Origin: Chloroflexota bacterium | GTDB taxonomy: Bacteria > Chloroflexota > UBA6077 > JACCZL01 | Length of the DNA: 13,926 bases | Direction: 5' to 3' | Assembly (NCBI GenBank): GCA_020845495.1 | Contig: JADLFM010000201.1 | Span: forward strand, 1 to 13,926 | Shown here: positions 5,638 through 13,771 of the stretch, piece by piece | Layout: every line of letters begins with the position of its first letter | Position numbering within the stretch: position 1 is the stretch's first letter | Translations under genes and position numbers: made by a program | Notes under the pieces: generated by a model | Told to the model about the DNA's origin: nothing | The model's input: only the letters and a program-made list of their open reading frames with translations | Database searches by the model: none

Positions 5638-5815
5638 GGTTCGCGAGGCGTGACACGTAGCTGATGTCCAGCCACGAGCGACGCGCCAGCTGCGAGAGAG
5701 ACAGGCCAGAACGGCGGATATGGCGATTGAGGCAGGCGGTGAACGTTTCATCGACACCGCCCGCCTCACCACGATCCTCGCGTGCATGTGCTGACATGTC
5801 TCGGGGGGTGCTCAT
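5480..5815 (-). CDS. XRE-family helix-turn-helix regulator
   Basis: The 111-residue protein carries a Cro/CI-type HTH at about residues 33-62: SGLSLSQLARRS, then recognition helix ISYVSRLAN. Continued family texture RPSRDAVIRLGLAMQLPL and DELLMAAGYAPL follows, the usual XRE end. The ATG at 5815 follows AAGGA by 9 bp. The gene converges on the integrase and overlaps its end by 158 bp; the overlapped part is the well-conserved XRE C-terminus, so this gene is likely real in that region. It is the last gene on the minus strand of the transfer operon, but 165 bp separate it from the replication-relaxation gene. That gap (5816-5980) shows no clear promoter or ORF. A role in controlling transfer genes or integrase/excision is inference from position. 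Confidence 0.85.
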   Translation of the reverse strand: MSTPRDMSAHAREDRGEAGGVDETFTACLNRHIRRSGLSLSQLARRSWLDISYVSRLANLKSDPLNPRLGDPTDHRRPSRDAVIRLGLAMQLPLESLDELLMAAGYAPLVR

Positions 5816-5980
5816 CGCCGGGTGTCCTTGCCTGTCACGAAGCTCAATCTGATCTGACTGTGCCGGTCCGGAATGGAGAGTCGAAGGCCGTCAGGTGGAT
5901 GTCCTGCTGGCGCAGAGGGGCCAATTCGTCTACCGGAGATGCCTCGCGGGTAGTGATTTGCAAAACGAGCCAATACACCT

Positions 5981-7768
5981 TCACGTAGGTGAGATGTCCG
6001 GCCAGCGTCGACGCTCATGGAACGCACCGTCAGGCTCACGCCATATCGGGCCGACCAAGCCGTCCGGATTTGACGGATCGAGCTTGCCCCGCCATTCGCA
6101 CGTGAGCAGGAGCGGAAGTGGCGTGGCTCGACCGATGGACGCCGCGCGTGCGGATCGAGCGATCCGCTCCTCGCTCGCGTTGTCGGTCGTCACAAGCAGG
6201 ATGGTCGGGAAGCCGTCGTAGTCACGCTCGAAGGCCCGGCTCTCGTGGTAGTGGTAGTAACCGGACCACTTCGAGCGGTAGCCACGCGCGCTCATCGTGC
6301 CGCGATCAAACTCCAGGAAGAAGCCGAAGGTCTGGCTGTGGCGACGGATCATCCCATACCCATCGGGCCTTGCCCGCCGTCGACTACAGGCGGCAGCATT
6401 CCGCCACTCCACGACGGCGTCTCCCCCCGAAGTCGCGGTTGCCGCGCCAAGGCGTCGATATAGGTCGACGAAGATGGCGTCGGCGCCCATGGTGTGCTCG
6501 AGATTCCTGAGCAGTACATGGCGTGCGCCGATCTCTCGCTGGGGACCGCCGCCGACCAGGCCGTTGTAACGAACGGCCTGTGCAACGCTGAGCCCCTGCT
6601 GAGCAGCGACGAGCTCGACTCCGTCCACGGTTAGCTCGATCAACTCGGCATCGGTCCGAGCTCGGGTTTCGCCGGGCTCGACGTGACGCACAAATCCGAG
6701 TTGGATCATCCGCTTCAGGCGCTCCCGAAGGCGCCCGCCTTTCCATCCGAGCATCGTCGCCAGGCTATCGGACGAGAGGAACGGGTGGCGGCCGATTACG
6801 TCCAGCAGCTCCCGGTCCAGGCCTTTCACTGCCAGCAGGCGAGAAATGCTCGGCAAACGAGATCCGAAATCCGGTCCGATCGGCCGGGGAATACGGCTAC
6901 CGGGCAGCCTCGGCACCAGGGGCGTCACCCGCAGGCGCCTGACTGCGTAGACTTCGATCGAATCGGGGGATGGGAGTGCTCGGCCCACCTCCGCAGGATC
7001 GTTGTGCAGCTCGCTCCACGTCGCCACGTGAGCGACAAGCGGTGCCTCTCGCTCGGACAGTGCGACAGCGTCGAGCAGCCGGCGCCAGCCGCGTTGGTGA
7101 GCGTCGGTCGTCGCGATGACCAGCGTCGGCAACGGTTCGGTGTACGACTTGCGAAGGGTCAGGAGGCGTGAGAGCATCCGGCGATGGATGCCGAGTGGCG
7201 CCGTCGCGAGATCGGGCAGCAGGAGGAACGCGGCGGCCCGAACGTCCCATGACAGGACCACATGTGCCGGCGCCTCGACCACGATTGGGGTGCCGCGTGT
7301 CGCGCGCCTGAAGGTTCGCCGCCACGGCAACTCCCAGGCTAGCAGATCGATTCGGCCACTACGGGTGTCGGCCAGGGACACCAGCAGGTCATAGAGTGAG
7401 AGCAGTTGAGGCAGGCCCGGCAGCCTGTCGGCCAGATCGGTATCTCGCAGCCGAGCCTGTCGTGCCAGCACAGTCGGATCGACGCGTTGATCGGCGGCCA
7501 CGGTCGCGAGTCCAAGGTCGGTCAGGTGGAGCAGGCCGGGGTTGCGCCTGGCTCTGAGCGCCACTCGCATCTCGCCCACGAGCCCCATGGAACGGAGCCG
7601 AGCGAGGTAGCGGTACACCGAGGCCCCGCCTCGCAGGCCGAGTAGCCGCTCGATCGCGGCCTCCCAGATCAGCGGCAGGTGCACCAGGAGTAGCAGGAGG
7701 CGTCGGTCGCCTTCGGTCAGACGGCTGGCCGCAGCTTCGATATCGCGCCAGCATGGATGGCTGCTCAT
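5981..7768 (-). CDS. replication-relaxation family protein with tandemly duplicated winged-helix plus nuclease-like halves
   Basis: The 595-residue protein looks like a doubled version of the replication-relaxation (Replic_Relax) family, implicated in plasmid replication and DNA relaxation. The C-terminal half has a winged helix (about 311-395: LDRELLDVIGRHPFLSSDSL, then GRLRERLKRMIQLGFVRHV). A PD-(D/E)xK-like core follows: E454 in VVEW, D469 in RPDG, E486 and D488 in FFLEFDRGT, K500, then TILLVTTDN. The N-terminal half repeats the pattern (winged helix about 16-85, sheet-rich part to about 235, with TLVIATTDA matching TILLVTTDN). At the place of EFDRGT it reads LPDLATAP, so the first active site is lost. 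Its ATG overlaps the coupling-protein stop as ATGA, showing translational coupling. No other relaxase-like gene is in the window, so this is the best candidate for origin processing. That function is inference. Confidence 0.75.
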   Translation of the reverse strand: MSSHPCWRDIEAAASRLTEGDRRLLLLLVHLPLIWEAAIERLLGLRGGASVYRYLARLRSMGLVGEMRVALRARRNPGLLHLTDLGLATVAADQRVDPTVLARQARLRDTDLADRLPGLPQLLSLYDLLVSLADTRSGRIDLLAWELPWRRTFRRATRGTPIVVEAPAHVVLSWDVRAAAFLLLPDLATAPLGIHRRMLSRLLTLRKSYTEPLPTLVIATTDAHQRGWRRLLDAVALSEREAPLVAHVATWSELHNDPAEVGRALPSPDSIEVYAVRRLRVTPLVPRLPGSRIPRPIGPDFGSRLPSISRLLAVKGLDRELLDVIGRHPFLSSDSLATMLGWKGGRLRERLKRMIQLGFVRHVEPGETRARTDAELIELTVDGVELVAAQQGLSVAQAVRYNGLVGGGPQREIGARHVLLRNLEHTMGADAIFVDLYRRLGAATATSGGDAVVEWRNAAACSRRRARPDGYGMIRRHSQTFGFFLEFDRGTMSARGYRSKWSGYYHYHESRAFERDYDGFPTILLVTTDNASEERIARSARAASIGRATPLPLLLTCEWRGKLDPSNPDGLVGPIWREPDGAFHERRRWPDISPT

Positions 7769-10503
7769 GGCACGCCGGCCTCCTCCTCGTCGGACAGTTC
7801 ATCTGACGTCGGCTCGCCCGAGTCGGTCGGCTCCTCGTCGCCGCCGACAGCGTCATGGTCTCGGCCGAGGAAGGTCGACTGCAGGGCCGCACCGGGCTTC
7901 GCCTGCTTTGCGTACTTCCTGTTCTTCGTGCGCACGTTCTTGGTCGAGGACGCGGCCTCGTTCTTGACCTTGCCCGGCGAGTCGGCGCCCTTGCCGTTCT
8001 GCTGGGACTTGTCGTCGACGGCATGCGGCCCCTGGAGCAGCTCGATCCGGGCTAGCGCCGATCGGAGATCCTCATCGACCGCCCTCACGTCGCGTCCGTA
8101 GCGGGCCGAAGATTGCTCGGCGAGGTCATCGCGGAGGCCGTTATTGCTCGCCGGAGGGGGATCGAGCGCGACGGAGAACGTCGGCAGGCGTTCGCCGCCG
8201 GCCGAGAGCTTGGCGTAGCACTGGTGCTCGCCGAGCTCGACCAGGTCGTGCTCGTCGATCTCCTCGCCGAGCTCCTGGACCAGGTAACGGGCGTCCTCTG
8301 CGCTGGTGTGGAAGGCGAACAGGCCGTCGAGATTGGCGAAGACCGTCGCGCGGAGCGACCGTCCCGGATCGCGATCGAGCGCTTCGAGTCGGGCCCGACT
8401 CGGGGTGGCGAGGATCAGGCTGGCGCCGTACTTCGATAGCTCGGACAGGATCCCTTCGTAGTCCGCGCCGGGCATGGTGTGGAACTCGTCGACGATCAGC
8501 GTGGACGACCGTCGCTGGGCATCCGGTAGCACAGCCTGCTCACCGATGAGGAGGCTGACGAGATTGATGAGGCTCCCGCCGATCAGGGCCGCCGTGTCCT
8601 CGCCGATCGTCCCCTTGGCCGTGTTGACGACGATGATGGCTCCGGACTGCAGCCAGCCCGATGGGTCGATGGTCGAGCGGGGCTGGCCGACGATCGAGCG
8701 CGCCGCGCTCGACCCGGCGTATTTATTGACCTTGCTCGCTACTGGGTTGGAAATTTCGACCCTCAGACGACGGTCGAGCTGATCGAAGTATCCGGACCAC
8801 CAGGCATTGATGACCGGATCGCTCACGCTGTTCAGCACCGTCTTCCGGAACGTCTCATGGGTGAGGACGGTCGGCACCTGGAGGATCGTGTATTGCCGGC
8901 CCCGCCCGTTGGCATCGTCTGCGCAGATCGCCAGGTTGGCTTCGAACAGCGTGAGCAGCCCGAAGCGGAAGGCGTCCTCCATCCGAGGTCCCCAGAAGCG
9001 ATCGAACTCACGTCGGAAGATCGCCAGGGCGTTCGACACCGCCTTGTCGCGGTCCCAGCCGAGCTCCACATCGAGCAGGTTCAGGCCGAACGGTCGGCCC
9101 CGGTTCGACACATCGAGGTACACGACGTGGTCGCGGCGATGCGGCGGCACCAGACCGAGGACGGCCTGCGCCAGGTCCCGATGCGGATCGACGAGCATGA
9201 GCATCGGTGGTCGGCCGCCCAGGGAGCTCGACTCCATGACGTACTCCGCGATGCGCAGGAGCAGCGAGGATTTCCCCCGGCGGGTCTTGGCGACCAGCAG
9301 CAAATGACGTCGCAAGAGCTCGTCGGGGAGCGCGACGGGCACGGTATGTCCCTGATGTGCGGAGACGCCGATGCGGCAACCGTGCGTGACCGTGTACGGC
9401 CTTGGCAGGTGTCGGCGAGGTCCCGTACGTTCCAGGAGCGGCACGTTGGCCTGTGCCTGGGGCAGGTGCCAGAGTCCCGCCAACTCGCGGGTGTTGAGGA
9501 CGTTCGCACTTCGCGCTCGCGCGAGTGGTGCGAGCAGTCTGAGGTCGTGATCACCGCCTCGGAGGCGCCCCTGGACCAGGGCGTTGCCGGCCGCCAGATT
9601 GAACTGGCGGTAGGCCGCGACTAGTCGGTCGCGTCGCGCCGCGACGGCCGTCTCAGGCTCGCTGTCCGGGGCGAAGACCGCCAGCCGTATTTCGGCTGCG
9701 AACGCGATCCGGCTGATCTTCTCCTGGACCATGCGCATGTCGTAGACGGTCTTCTGGAGCAGACGTCGGGCGAGGAGGACGGATGCTGGCGCCCCAACCG
9801 CGATGCCACCGACCAGGAGGGCGAGGTTCAGCCATTGGCCGCCCTGAAACCACTGATACCCTTGGAAAGCGAGGCAGCCTGCGGTCAGGATCCCGGCAAG
9901 CATGAACACCGGCGCGAGCGATGTGTCCGCTCGTTCACCGGCCCGCTCGGACGCCAGGGGATGCTCGACCGCCAGGCGCAGATAGTCCTTGCACCAGTCA
10001 TCCGGGGCCGGTTTGAGGACCAATTGGCTGAGCGCCCGCCAGCCGGCCGGCAGATCGCCGAGCGCCCCAAGAATGCCGAGCACGGGATCGGCCTGGGCCG
10101 CCCGATCGGCAGCAACCTCGGGATCGCGGAAGATGCGGAGGGGCAGGTACAGCGGCCTGCCGAGGTCCAGCGTGCACGCCGATACCTGCTCGTCCGGATG
10201 GCGCCAGGCCGGGTCGAGCCCCGGGAATTGCTCGACGTCGAGGTGGCGTAGATCGGCCTGGGGGTACGCCACCCCGAGCTGATCTTGAAGATGCTGCCGC
10301 GTCTGCGGACTACCGGCGCGTGCCACGAATCGCCTGGCCTGGGCGGTCGCGGCGATCTCGAGCCCGAAAGGCTCGTCGAGCGTGATCGCCGCCAACAGGT
10401 TCTCGGCGGGGGTGATGATCGCGGCGTTCGTGCGCGGCGTCACGATCTCGACGAGCTCCGACGCCGGAGCGGGGCTTGACCGACCGTTAGCTCGGAAGAG
10501 CAT
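7765..10503 (-). CDS. VirD4/TraD/HerA-like conjugative coupling ATPase
   Basis: The 912-residue protein would couple substrate DNA to the type IV secretion channel. Residues 1-190 form a poorly conserved N-terminal region. Two membrane segments follow (about 197-213 and 224-243). The RecA-like motor has Walker A VAKTRRGKSS (404-413), DPHRDL (439-444) and Walker B TLIVDEFH (668-675). The Walker A differs from the usual GxTGSGKS. The later sensor position reads LATPSRARL, where relatives often have a Gln (ATQ-like). The last 80 residues are low complexity, Lys-rich then strongly acidic. I chose the ATG at 10503 because GTGAGG precedes it; a TTG at 10530 and an ATG at 10527 are alternatives without a good ribosome site. 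The start overlaps the 99-residue gene by 17 bp, and the stop overlaps the next start as ATGA. FtsK or HerA translocases are alternatives, but the context favours a coupling protein. Confidence 0.85.
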   Translation of the reverse strand: MLFRANGRSSPAPASELVEIVTPRTNAAIITPAENLLAAITLDEPFGLEIAATAQARRFVARAGSPQTRQHLQDQLGVAYPQADLRHLDVEQFPGLDPAWRHPDEQVSACTLDLGRPLYLPLRIFRDPEVAADRAAQADPVLGILGALGDLPAGWRALSQLVLKPAPDDWCKDYLRLAVEHPLASERAGERADTSLAPVFMLAGILTAGCLAFQGYQWFQGGQWLNLALLVGGIAVGAPASVLLARRLLQKTVYDMRMVQEKISRIAFAAEIRLAVFAPDSEPETAVAARRDRLVAAYRQFNLAAGNALVQGRLRGGDHDLRLLAPLARARSANVLNTRELAGLWHLPQAQANVPLLERTGPRRHLPRPYTVTHGCRIGVSAHQGHTVPVALPDELLRRHLLLVAKTRRGKSSLLLRIAEYVMESSSLGGRPPMLMLVDPHRDLAQAVLGLVPPHRRDHVVYLDVSNRGRPFGLNLLDVELGWDRDKAVSNALAIFRREFDRFWGPRMEDAFRFGLLTLFEANLAICADDANGRGRQYTILQVPTVLTHETFRKTVLNSVSDPVINAWWSGYFDQLDRRLRVEISNPVASKVNKYAGSSAARSIVGQPRSTIDPSGWLQSGAIIVVNTAKGTIGEDTAALIGGSLINLVSLLIGEQAVLPDAQRRSSTLIVDEFHTMPGADYEGILSELSKYGASLILATPSRARLEALDRDPGRSLRATVFANLDGLFAFHTSAEDARYLVQELGEEIDEHDLVELGEHQCYAKLSAGGERLPTFSVALDPPPASNNGLRDDLAEQSSARYGRDVRAVDEDLRSALARIELLQGPHAVDDKSQQNGKGADSPGKVKNEAASSTKNVRTKNRKYAKQAKPGAALQSTFLGRDHDAVGGDEEPTDSGEPTSDELSDEEEAGVP

Positions 10504-10786
10504 GGCCGTAGACCTCACTGGCAGCATCAATCGGCAGCGGAAGGTAGTGACCTCTCCGCGCGGCGCGGCGCCGAATCGCCCAGAGCAGGGCGAGGTACTC
10601 GTCGCGGACCGCTTCGAGCTCGTGGCGACCGCACTGCCTCCAGGGGCGATTCGTCAGCGCCTCGGCGAAGCCGATGACGTCGCGTGGCCCCCAACCGAGG
10701 CGGCCGCCCAGCCGCAGCACGGCCAGACGGAGCCGGGCTCGCTGGCGCTGTCGGAGCCGCGCTGAACGCCTACCTCGCCGGGACAC
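10487..10786 (-). CDS. 99-residue basic protein of unknown function between primase and coupling protein
   Basis: The frame starts on a GTG at 10786 with GGAGG placed 7 bp upstream. It overlaps the primase end by 17 bp and the coupling-protein start by 17 bp. An ATG 60 bp further up (10846) keeps the frame open but lacks this ribosome site and would overlap the primase much more. The protein begins very Arg-rich (RRGRRSARLRQRQRARLRL). It continues with a helix-forming segment LGWGPRDVIGFAEALTNRPW, then ELEAVRDEYLALLWAIRRRA. The tight tiling between two clear operon genes argues that it is real. I recognise no family. A DNA-binding accessory protein, or a detached primase C-terminal domain, would fit its place and charge, but neither is shown. 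Confidence 0.75.
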   Translation of the reverse strand: MSRRGRRSARLRQRQRARLRLAVLRLGGRLGWGPRDVIGFAEALTNRPWRQCGRHELEAVRDEYLALLWAIRRRAARRGHYLPLPIDAASEVYGHALPS

Positions 10787-11882
10787 CGGACACCTCCGAT
10801 CTGGCGCCGATCCGGGCGGCGCTGAGGAGACGGAAGAACCAGTCACGGCCGTTCGGGCGCTGGCCGAGGTCGTTGAGGTCGCTGCCGTCCGGGAGACGGA
10901 TCGGCCTCCAGCGGCTCCCGAGGTCTACGCCGAATCGGGCTGCCGCCTCATCGCCGGCGGTGTCGCCGTCGAAGACGCCGAAGACCCTCTCCGCGCGGGC
11001 CAGGAAGCCAAGCCGATCGCCGGGGATGTGCGTGCCGCAGGGACTGAAGGCGGGCAGCCCCCAGCTCACTGCCGTCAGGTAGTCGAAGACCCCCTCGCAG
11101 AGGATCGCCTCCTTCCGTCCGACGGCTCGCTCGAATCCGAGCACCGGACGCTCGCCGCCGAGCGCCAGGTACTTCGGGTGGCTCGTCAAGTCATTGAGGC
11201 TCCGACCGATCATCCACACGGTCTGGCCGCCCCGAATCTCGGGGACGACGATGCGGCCGTCCATGACCTCGCGCAGCGCCGAGTCGGGTCCCCGATGCCT
11301 CGGCCGATGGAGCAGCCCCAGGTCCTGGGCGACCTCGATGCGCCGTCTCGGGCGGAGGAACCGCTCCAGCGACTCCCCGTCGGCGTACCCGAGCCAGCAC
11401 CGGCGGATCACCCAGTCGGGAATGCCACGGTCGTGCAGATAGGCCAGCACTTGTGGCTCTCGCCAGAGCGAGTGGTGGTACACCGCCCCTGCGATGTTCA
11501 TGACGACCTGCTCGGCGAGCGTCAACCGATCCCAACGTCTGGCCCGATCGGCTCCTGATGCCGGAGGTGTGGCAAGGGCTGGGCGCGGCCGTGCGGGTTG
11601 CCCCGACAGGAGATCGCATGCTGCCGTGAAGCTGATCCCTTCGCGACGCATCACCCAGCTGATCACGTCGCCGTGGGCCCGACAGCCGTAGCAGTGGAAA
11701 TGGTCGTCTCGTTCGTCGATCACGAGTGACGGCCGCTTGTCATCGTGGAAAGGGCAGCGGGCCTTGAGGCTGCTCGGCCCGGATCGAGTCAGGCGAACGC
11801 CGCTGCTCGTCACCACCCGGGCCAGGGGATGATCGCGCTTGATCGCATCGACGTCGTGGCGCCGATTGAGGACCGTGCTCAT
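10770..11882 (-). CDS. short DnaG-type primase (CHC2 zinc finger plus Toprim)
   Basis: The 370-residue protein would synthesise RNA primers, probably for element replication or for complementary-strand synthesis after transfer. Its N-terminus has a CHC2 zinc finger: C43, H46, C64 and C67 in CPFHDD and HFHCYGCRAHGD. The middle part has the DnaG-like segments AYLHDRGIPDWVIRR and HPKYLALGG. The Toprim core carries E263 in LCEGVFDYL, then D305 and D307 in GVFDGDTAGDEAA, followed by LPDGSDLNDL. It is far shorter than chromosomal DnaG (about 600 residues) and lacks the C-terminal helicase-interacting domain. It is therefore an element-encoded primase rather than the housekeeping enzyme. The ATG at 11882 overlaps the VirB4 stop as ATGA. 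Confidence 0.93.
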   Translation of the reverse strand: MSTVLNRRHDVDAIKRDHPLARVVTSSGVRLTRSGPSSLKARCPFHDDKRPSLVIDERDDHFHCYGCRAHGDVISWVMRREGISFTAACDLLSGQPARPRPALATPPASGADRARRWDRLTLAEQVVMNIAGAVYHHSLWREPQVLAYLHDRGIPDWVIRRCWLGYADGESLERFLRPRRRIEVAQDLGLLHRPRHRGPDSALREVMDGRIVVPEIRGGQTVWMIGRSLNDLTSHPKYLALGGERPVLGFERAVGRKEAILCEGVFDYLTAVSWGLPAFSPCGTHIPGDRLGFLARAERVFGVFDGDTAGDEAAARFGVDLGSRWRPIRLPDGSDLNDLGQRPNGRDWFFRLLSAARIGARSEVSGVPAR

Positions 11883-13771
11883 CGGGCCGCTCCCGTCGAT
11901 CCGAGACGGCGGCGCGGTGTGAGCGGCAGCACGGGTCGATCGGCCTCGGCAGACGCTGACTCCGTCGGTGCAGCAGACCGCTCAGCGAGCTCCCGCGGAG
12001 CCGTCGTGACCAGCCGGTGCTCGGCCGGGCTGGCTTCGACCTTAATCGCGACGTGGCTGCCCCGCGCGAAGAACAGCCCCTCGCCCTTGGCTGCCGCCAG
12101 CAGGAACTGCCGCTCGTCGTCGGACAGTTGGAAGGCCCCGACCACCGGCTGAATCGTCGAGGCGTCCTGCTTCATGAGCAGCTTGATCGACGCGTTCGCG
12201 AGCACGGTCCGGCCATGGTCGGCGTCGAGGAAGTCAGCGACATCCTGGGTGATCGTGACCAGGCCGAGGTAGTACTTCCGTGCTCGTCGGGCCATAGCAG
12301 CCAGGAACGCCCCGCCCTCGGCGTACTGCATCAGCGACCAGGCCTCGTCGATGATCAGGAGTCGCGGCCGGCGTGTTCGGCGCACCTGGTTCCAGACGAA
12401 GTTGGCAATCAAGTGGATGCCGAGCGGCCGTAGCTCGGGCTCCAGGGACTGGACGTTGAAGACGACGAACCGTCGGTCCAGGGCGACATTGGTCGGGGAG
12501 GCGAAGATGCCGGCCAGGGAGCCTTTCACATACCGTTCGAGTCGCGTGGCGAGGTCGGCCGCGGTGTCGCCCGGCTCATCTGCGAGCGCAACCAGAAGGT
12601 CGCGCATCATCGGCTCCCGCTTGCCGTGCGTCTTGGGATCCGGCTCGATGCCCTTAGCTGCGTAGGTCCGGTAGAGCGCACGGTCGAGGATCGCTCGCTC
12701 GTACGAGCCGAGCGGGCGCCCCGGCTCGGCCAGCATGATCTCGAGGAGCGCGAGCAGGGAGGCGACCTGCTCGGCAAGCAGATCGCGGCCCTCCCAGTCG
12801 TCGTCGGGCAGCGGCAGGTCGAATGGGTTGAGGTACTGCCCCGACGAACTGGCCAGGCGGATGTACTGGCCGCCAATTGCGTCACAGAGCGTCCGGTACT
12901 CGTCCTCCGGATCGATCACGAGGAAATCGACCCCGAACAGCAGGCTGCGCAGCGCCATCAGCTTGGTGAAGTACGACTTGCCCGCGCCGGACTTGGCGAA
13001 GACGACGGCGTTGGCGTTTTCCAGGCTCGGGTCGAACGGATCGAAGATCACCGGCGACGCGTTGTGCTTCGCGATGCCGTAGAGGACGCCGCGCTCCATG
13101 GTGAGCGTGCTGGACGAGAACGGGAAGGTGGTCGCCAACGACGACGTGTCCAGGTTGCGCGAGACCAGGAGATAGTCCTGGCCCTCCGGCAAGCACGAGC
13201 GGAAGCCGGCGTCCTGCTCGAAGATGGCGACCCGCGAGTGGGCCAGCATGCCGTCGAGCGTGACCTCGACCCGACGCGTCAGGTCGTCGAGGGTGGCGAG
13301 CGAACTGGCGCGCAGCAGGATGTACAGCCCGACCGAGAACACCTTCTCCTCGCCGCGTTGTAGGGCGTCGCGCAGGCGCTCCGCATCCTCGTAGGCGACC
13401 TCGCGTTCGGGATCGGCGAGCCGCCCTCCACGAGCCTCCAGCAGACGCGAGGAATGGAGCTGCACCATCTTATGAGTGAGGGCTCGAACCGTCTGGCCGG
13501 TCTCAAGCGGGAGCAAATGCAGGCTGAGCTCGATCGGCTCCTCGAAGTCGATCAGCGGCTGAAGCCACCCTGCGCCGACGCTTCGCGGGTAGCCGGTCAC
13601 GGCGAGCGTGCGGGCGTACTGATAGTCGAGGCGGACGTGGTCGCGAGCGACCTCAAGAACTGCCGGTGCAACGAGATCGGCGAGGGAGCGCGTGCCGAGC
13701 GCGAAGCGCCTCCCATCGGCACTGAGTCCGTGCTGGTGGTCTCGGTTTCGGCGGAGTTTCAGGAGTGGCAT
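11879..13771 (-). CDS. virB4: VirB4/TraC/TrsE-type conjugation ATPase
   Basis: The 630-residue protein is the cytoplasmic ATPase that powers type IV secretion channel assembly and substrate transfer. An N-terminal domain of about 240 residues (ARTLAVTGYPRSV, DLTRRVEVTLDGML) leads into the motor: Walker A FAKSGAGKSYFTK (258-270), then VIDPEDEYR (285-293) and Walker B LLIIDEAWSLM (471-481). TITQDVADFL (506-515) and ILANASIK-like LANASIKLLMKQD (524-536) follow. These are the standard VirB4 C-terminal motifs in order. The ATG at 13771 was chosen because the upstream gene stops there as TGATG and AAAGGG precedes it. A further-upstream start at 13870 only adds Arg/Pro-rich sequence that overlaps the neighbour. 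It is shorter than the 800 residues of classic VirB4, mainly at the N-terminus. Confidence 0.95.
   Translation of the reverse strand: MPLLKLRRNRDHQHGLSADGRRFALGTRSLADLVAPAVLEVARDHVRLDYQYARTLAVTGYPRSVGAGWLQPLIDFEEPIELSLHLLPLETGQTVRALTHKMVQLHSSRLLEARGGRLADPEREVAYEDAERLRDALQRGEEKVFSVGLYILLRASSLATLDDLTRRVEVTLDGMLAHSRVAIFEQDAGFRSCLPEGQDYLLVSRNLDTSSLATTFPFSSSTLTMERGVLYGIAKHNASPVIFDPFDPSLENANAVVFAKSGAGKSYFTKLMALRSLLFGVDFLVIDPEDEYRTLCDAIGGQYIRLASSSGQYLNPFDLPLPDDDWEGRDLLAEQVASLLALLEIMLAEPGRPLGSYERAILDRALYRTYAAKGIEPDPKTHGKREPMMRDLLVALADEPGDTAADLATRLERYVKGSLAGIFASPTNVALDRRFVVFNVQSLEPELRPLGIHLIANFVWNQVRRTRRPRLLIIDEAWSLMQYAEGGAFLAAMARRARKYYLGLVTITQDVADFLDADHGRTVLANASIKLLMKQDASTIQPVVGAFQLSDDERQFLLAAAKGEGLFFARGSHVAIKVEASPAEHRLVTTAPRELAERSAAPTESASAEADRPVLPLTPRRRLGSTGAAR

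Noticed and set aside
5016..5660. 214-residue plus-strand frame inside the integrase and XRE region
   Set aside because: Off-frame shadow of the integrase; lacks recombinase motifs and has biased Arg/Asp/Gly composition.
8857..9624. 255-residue plus-strand frame opposite the coupling ATPase
   Set aside because: Antisense shadow common in GC-rich DNA; the minus strand has Walker A and B motifs.
12626..13363. 245-residue plus-strand frame opposite virB4
   Set aside because: Antisense shadow; charged repetitive composition without family features.
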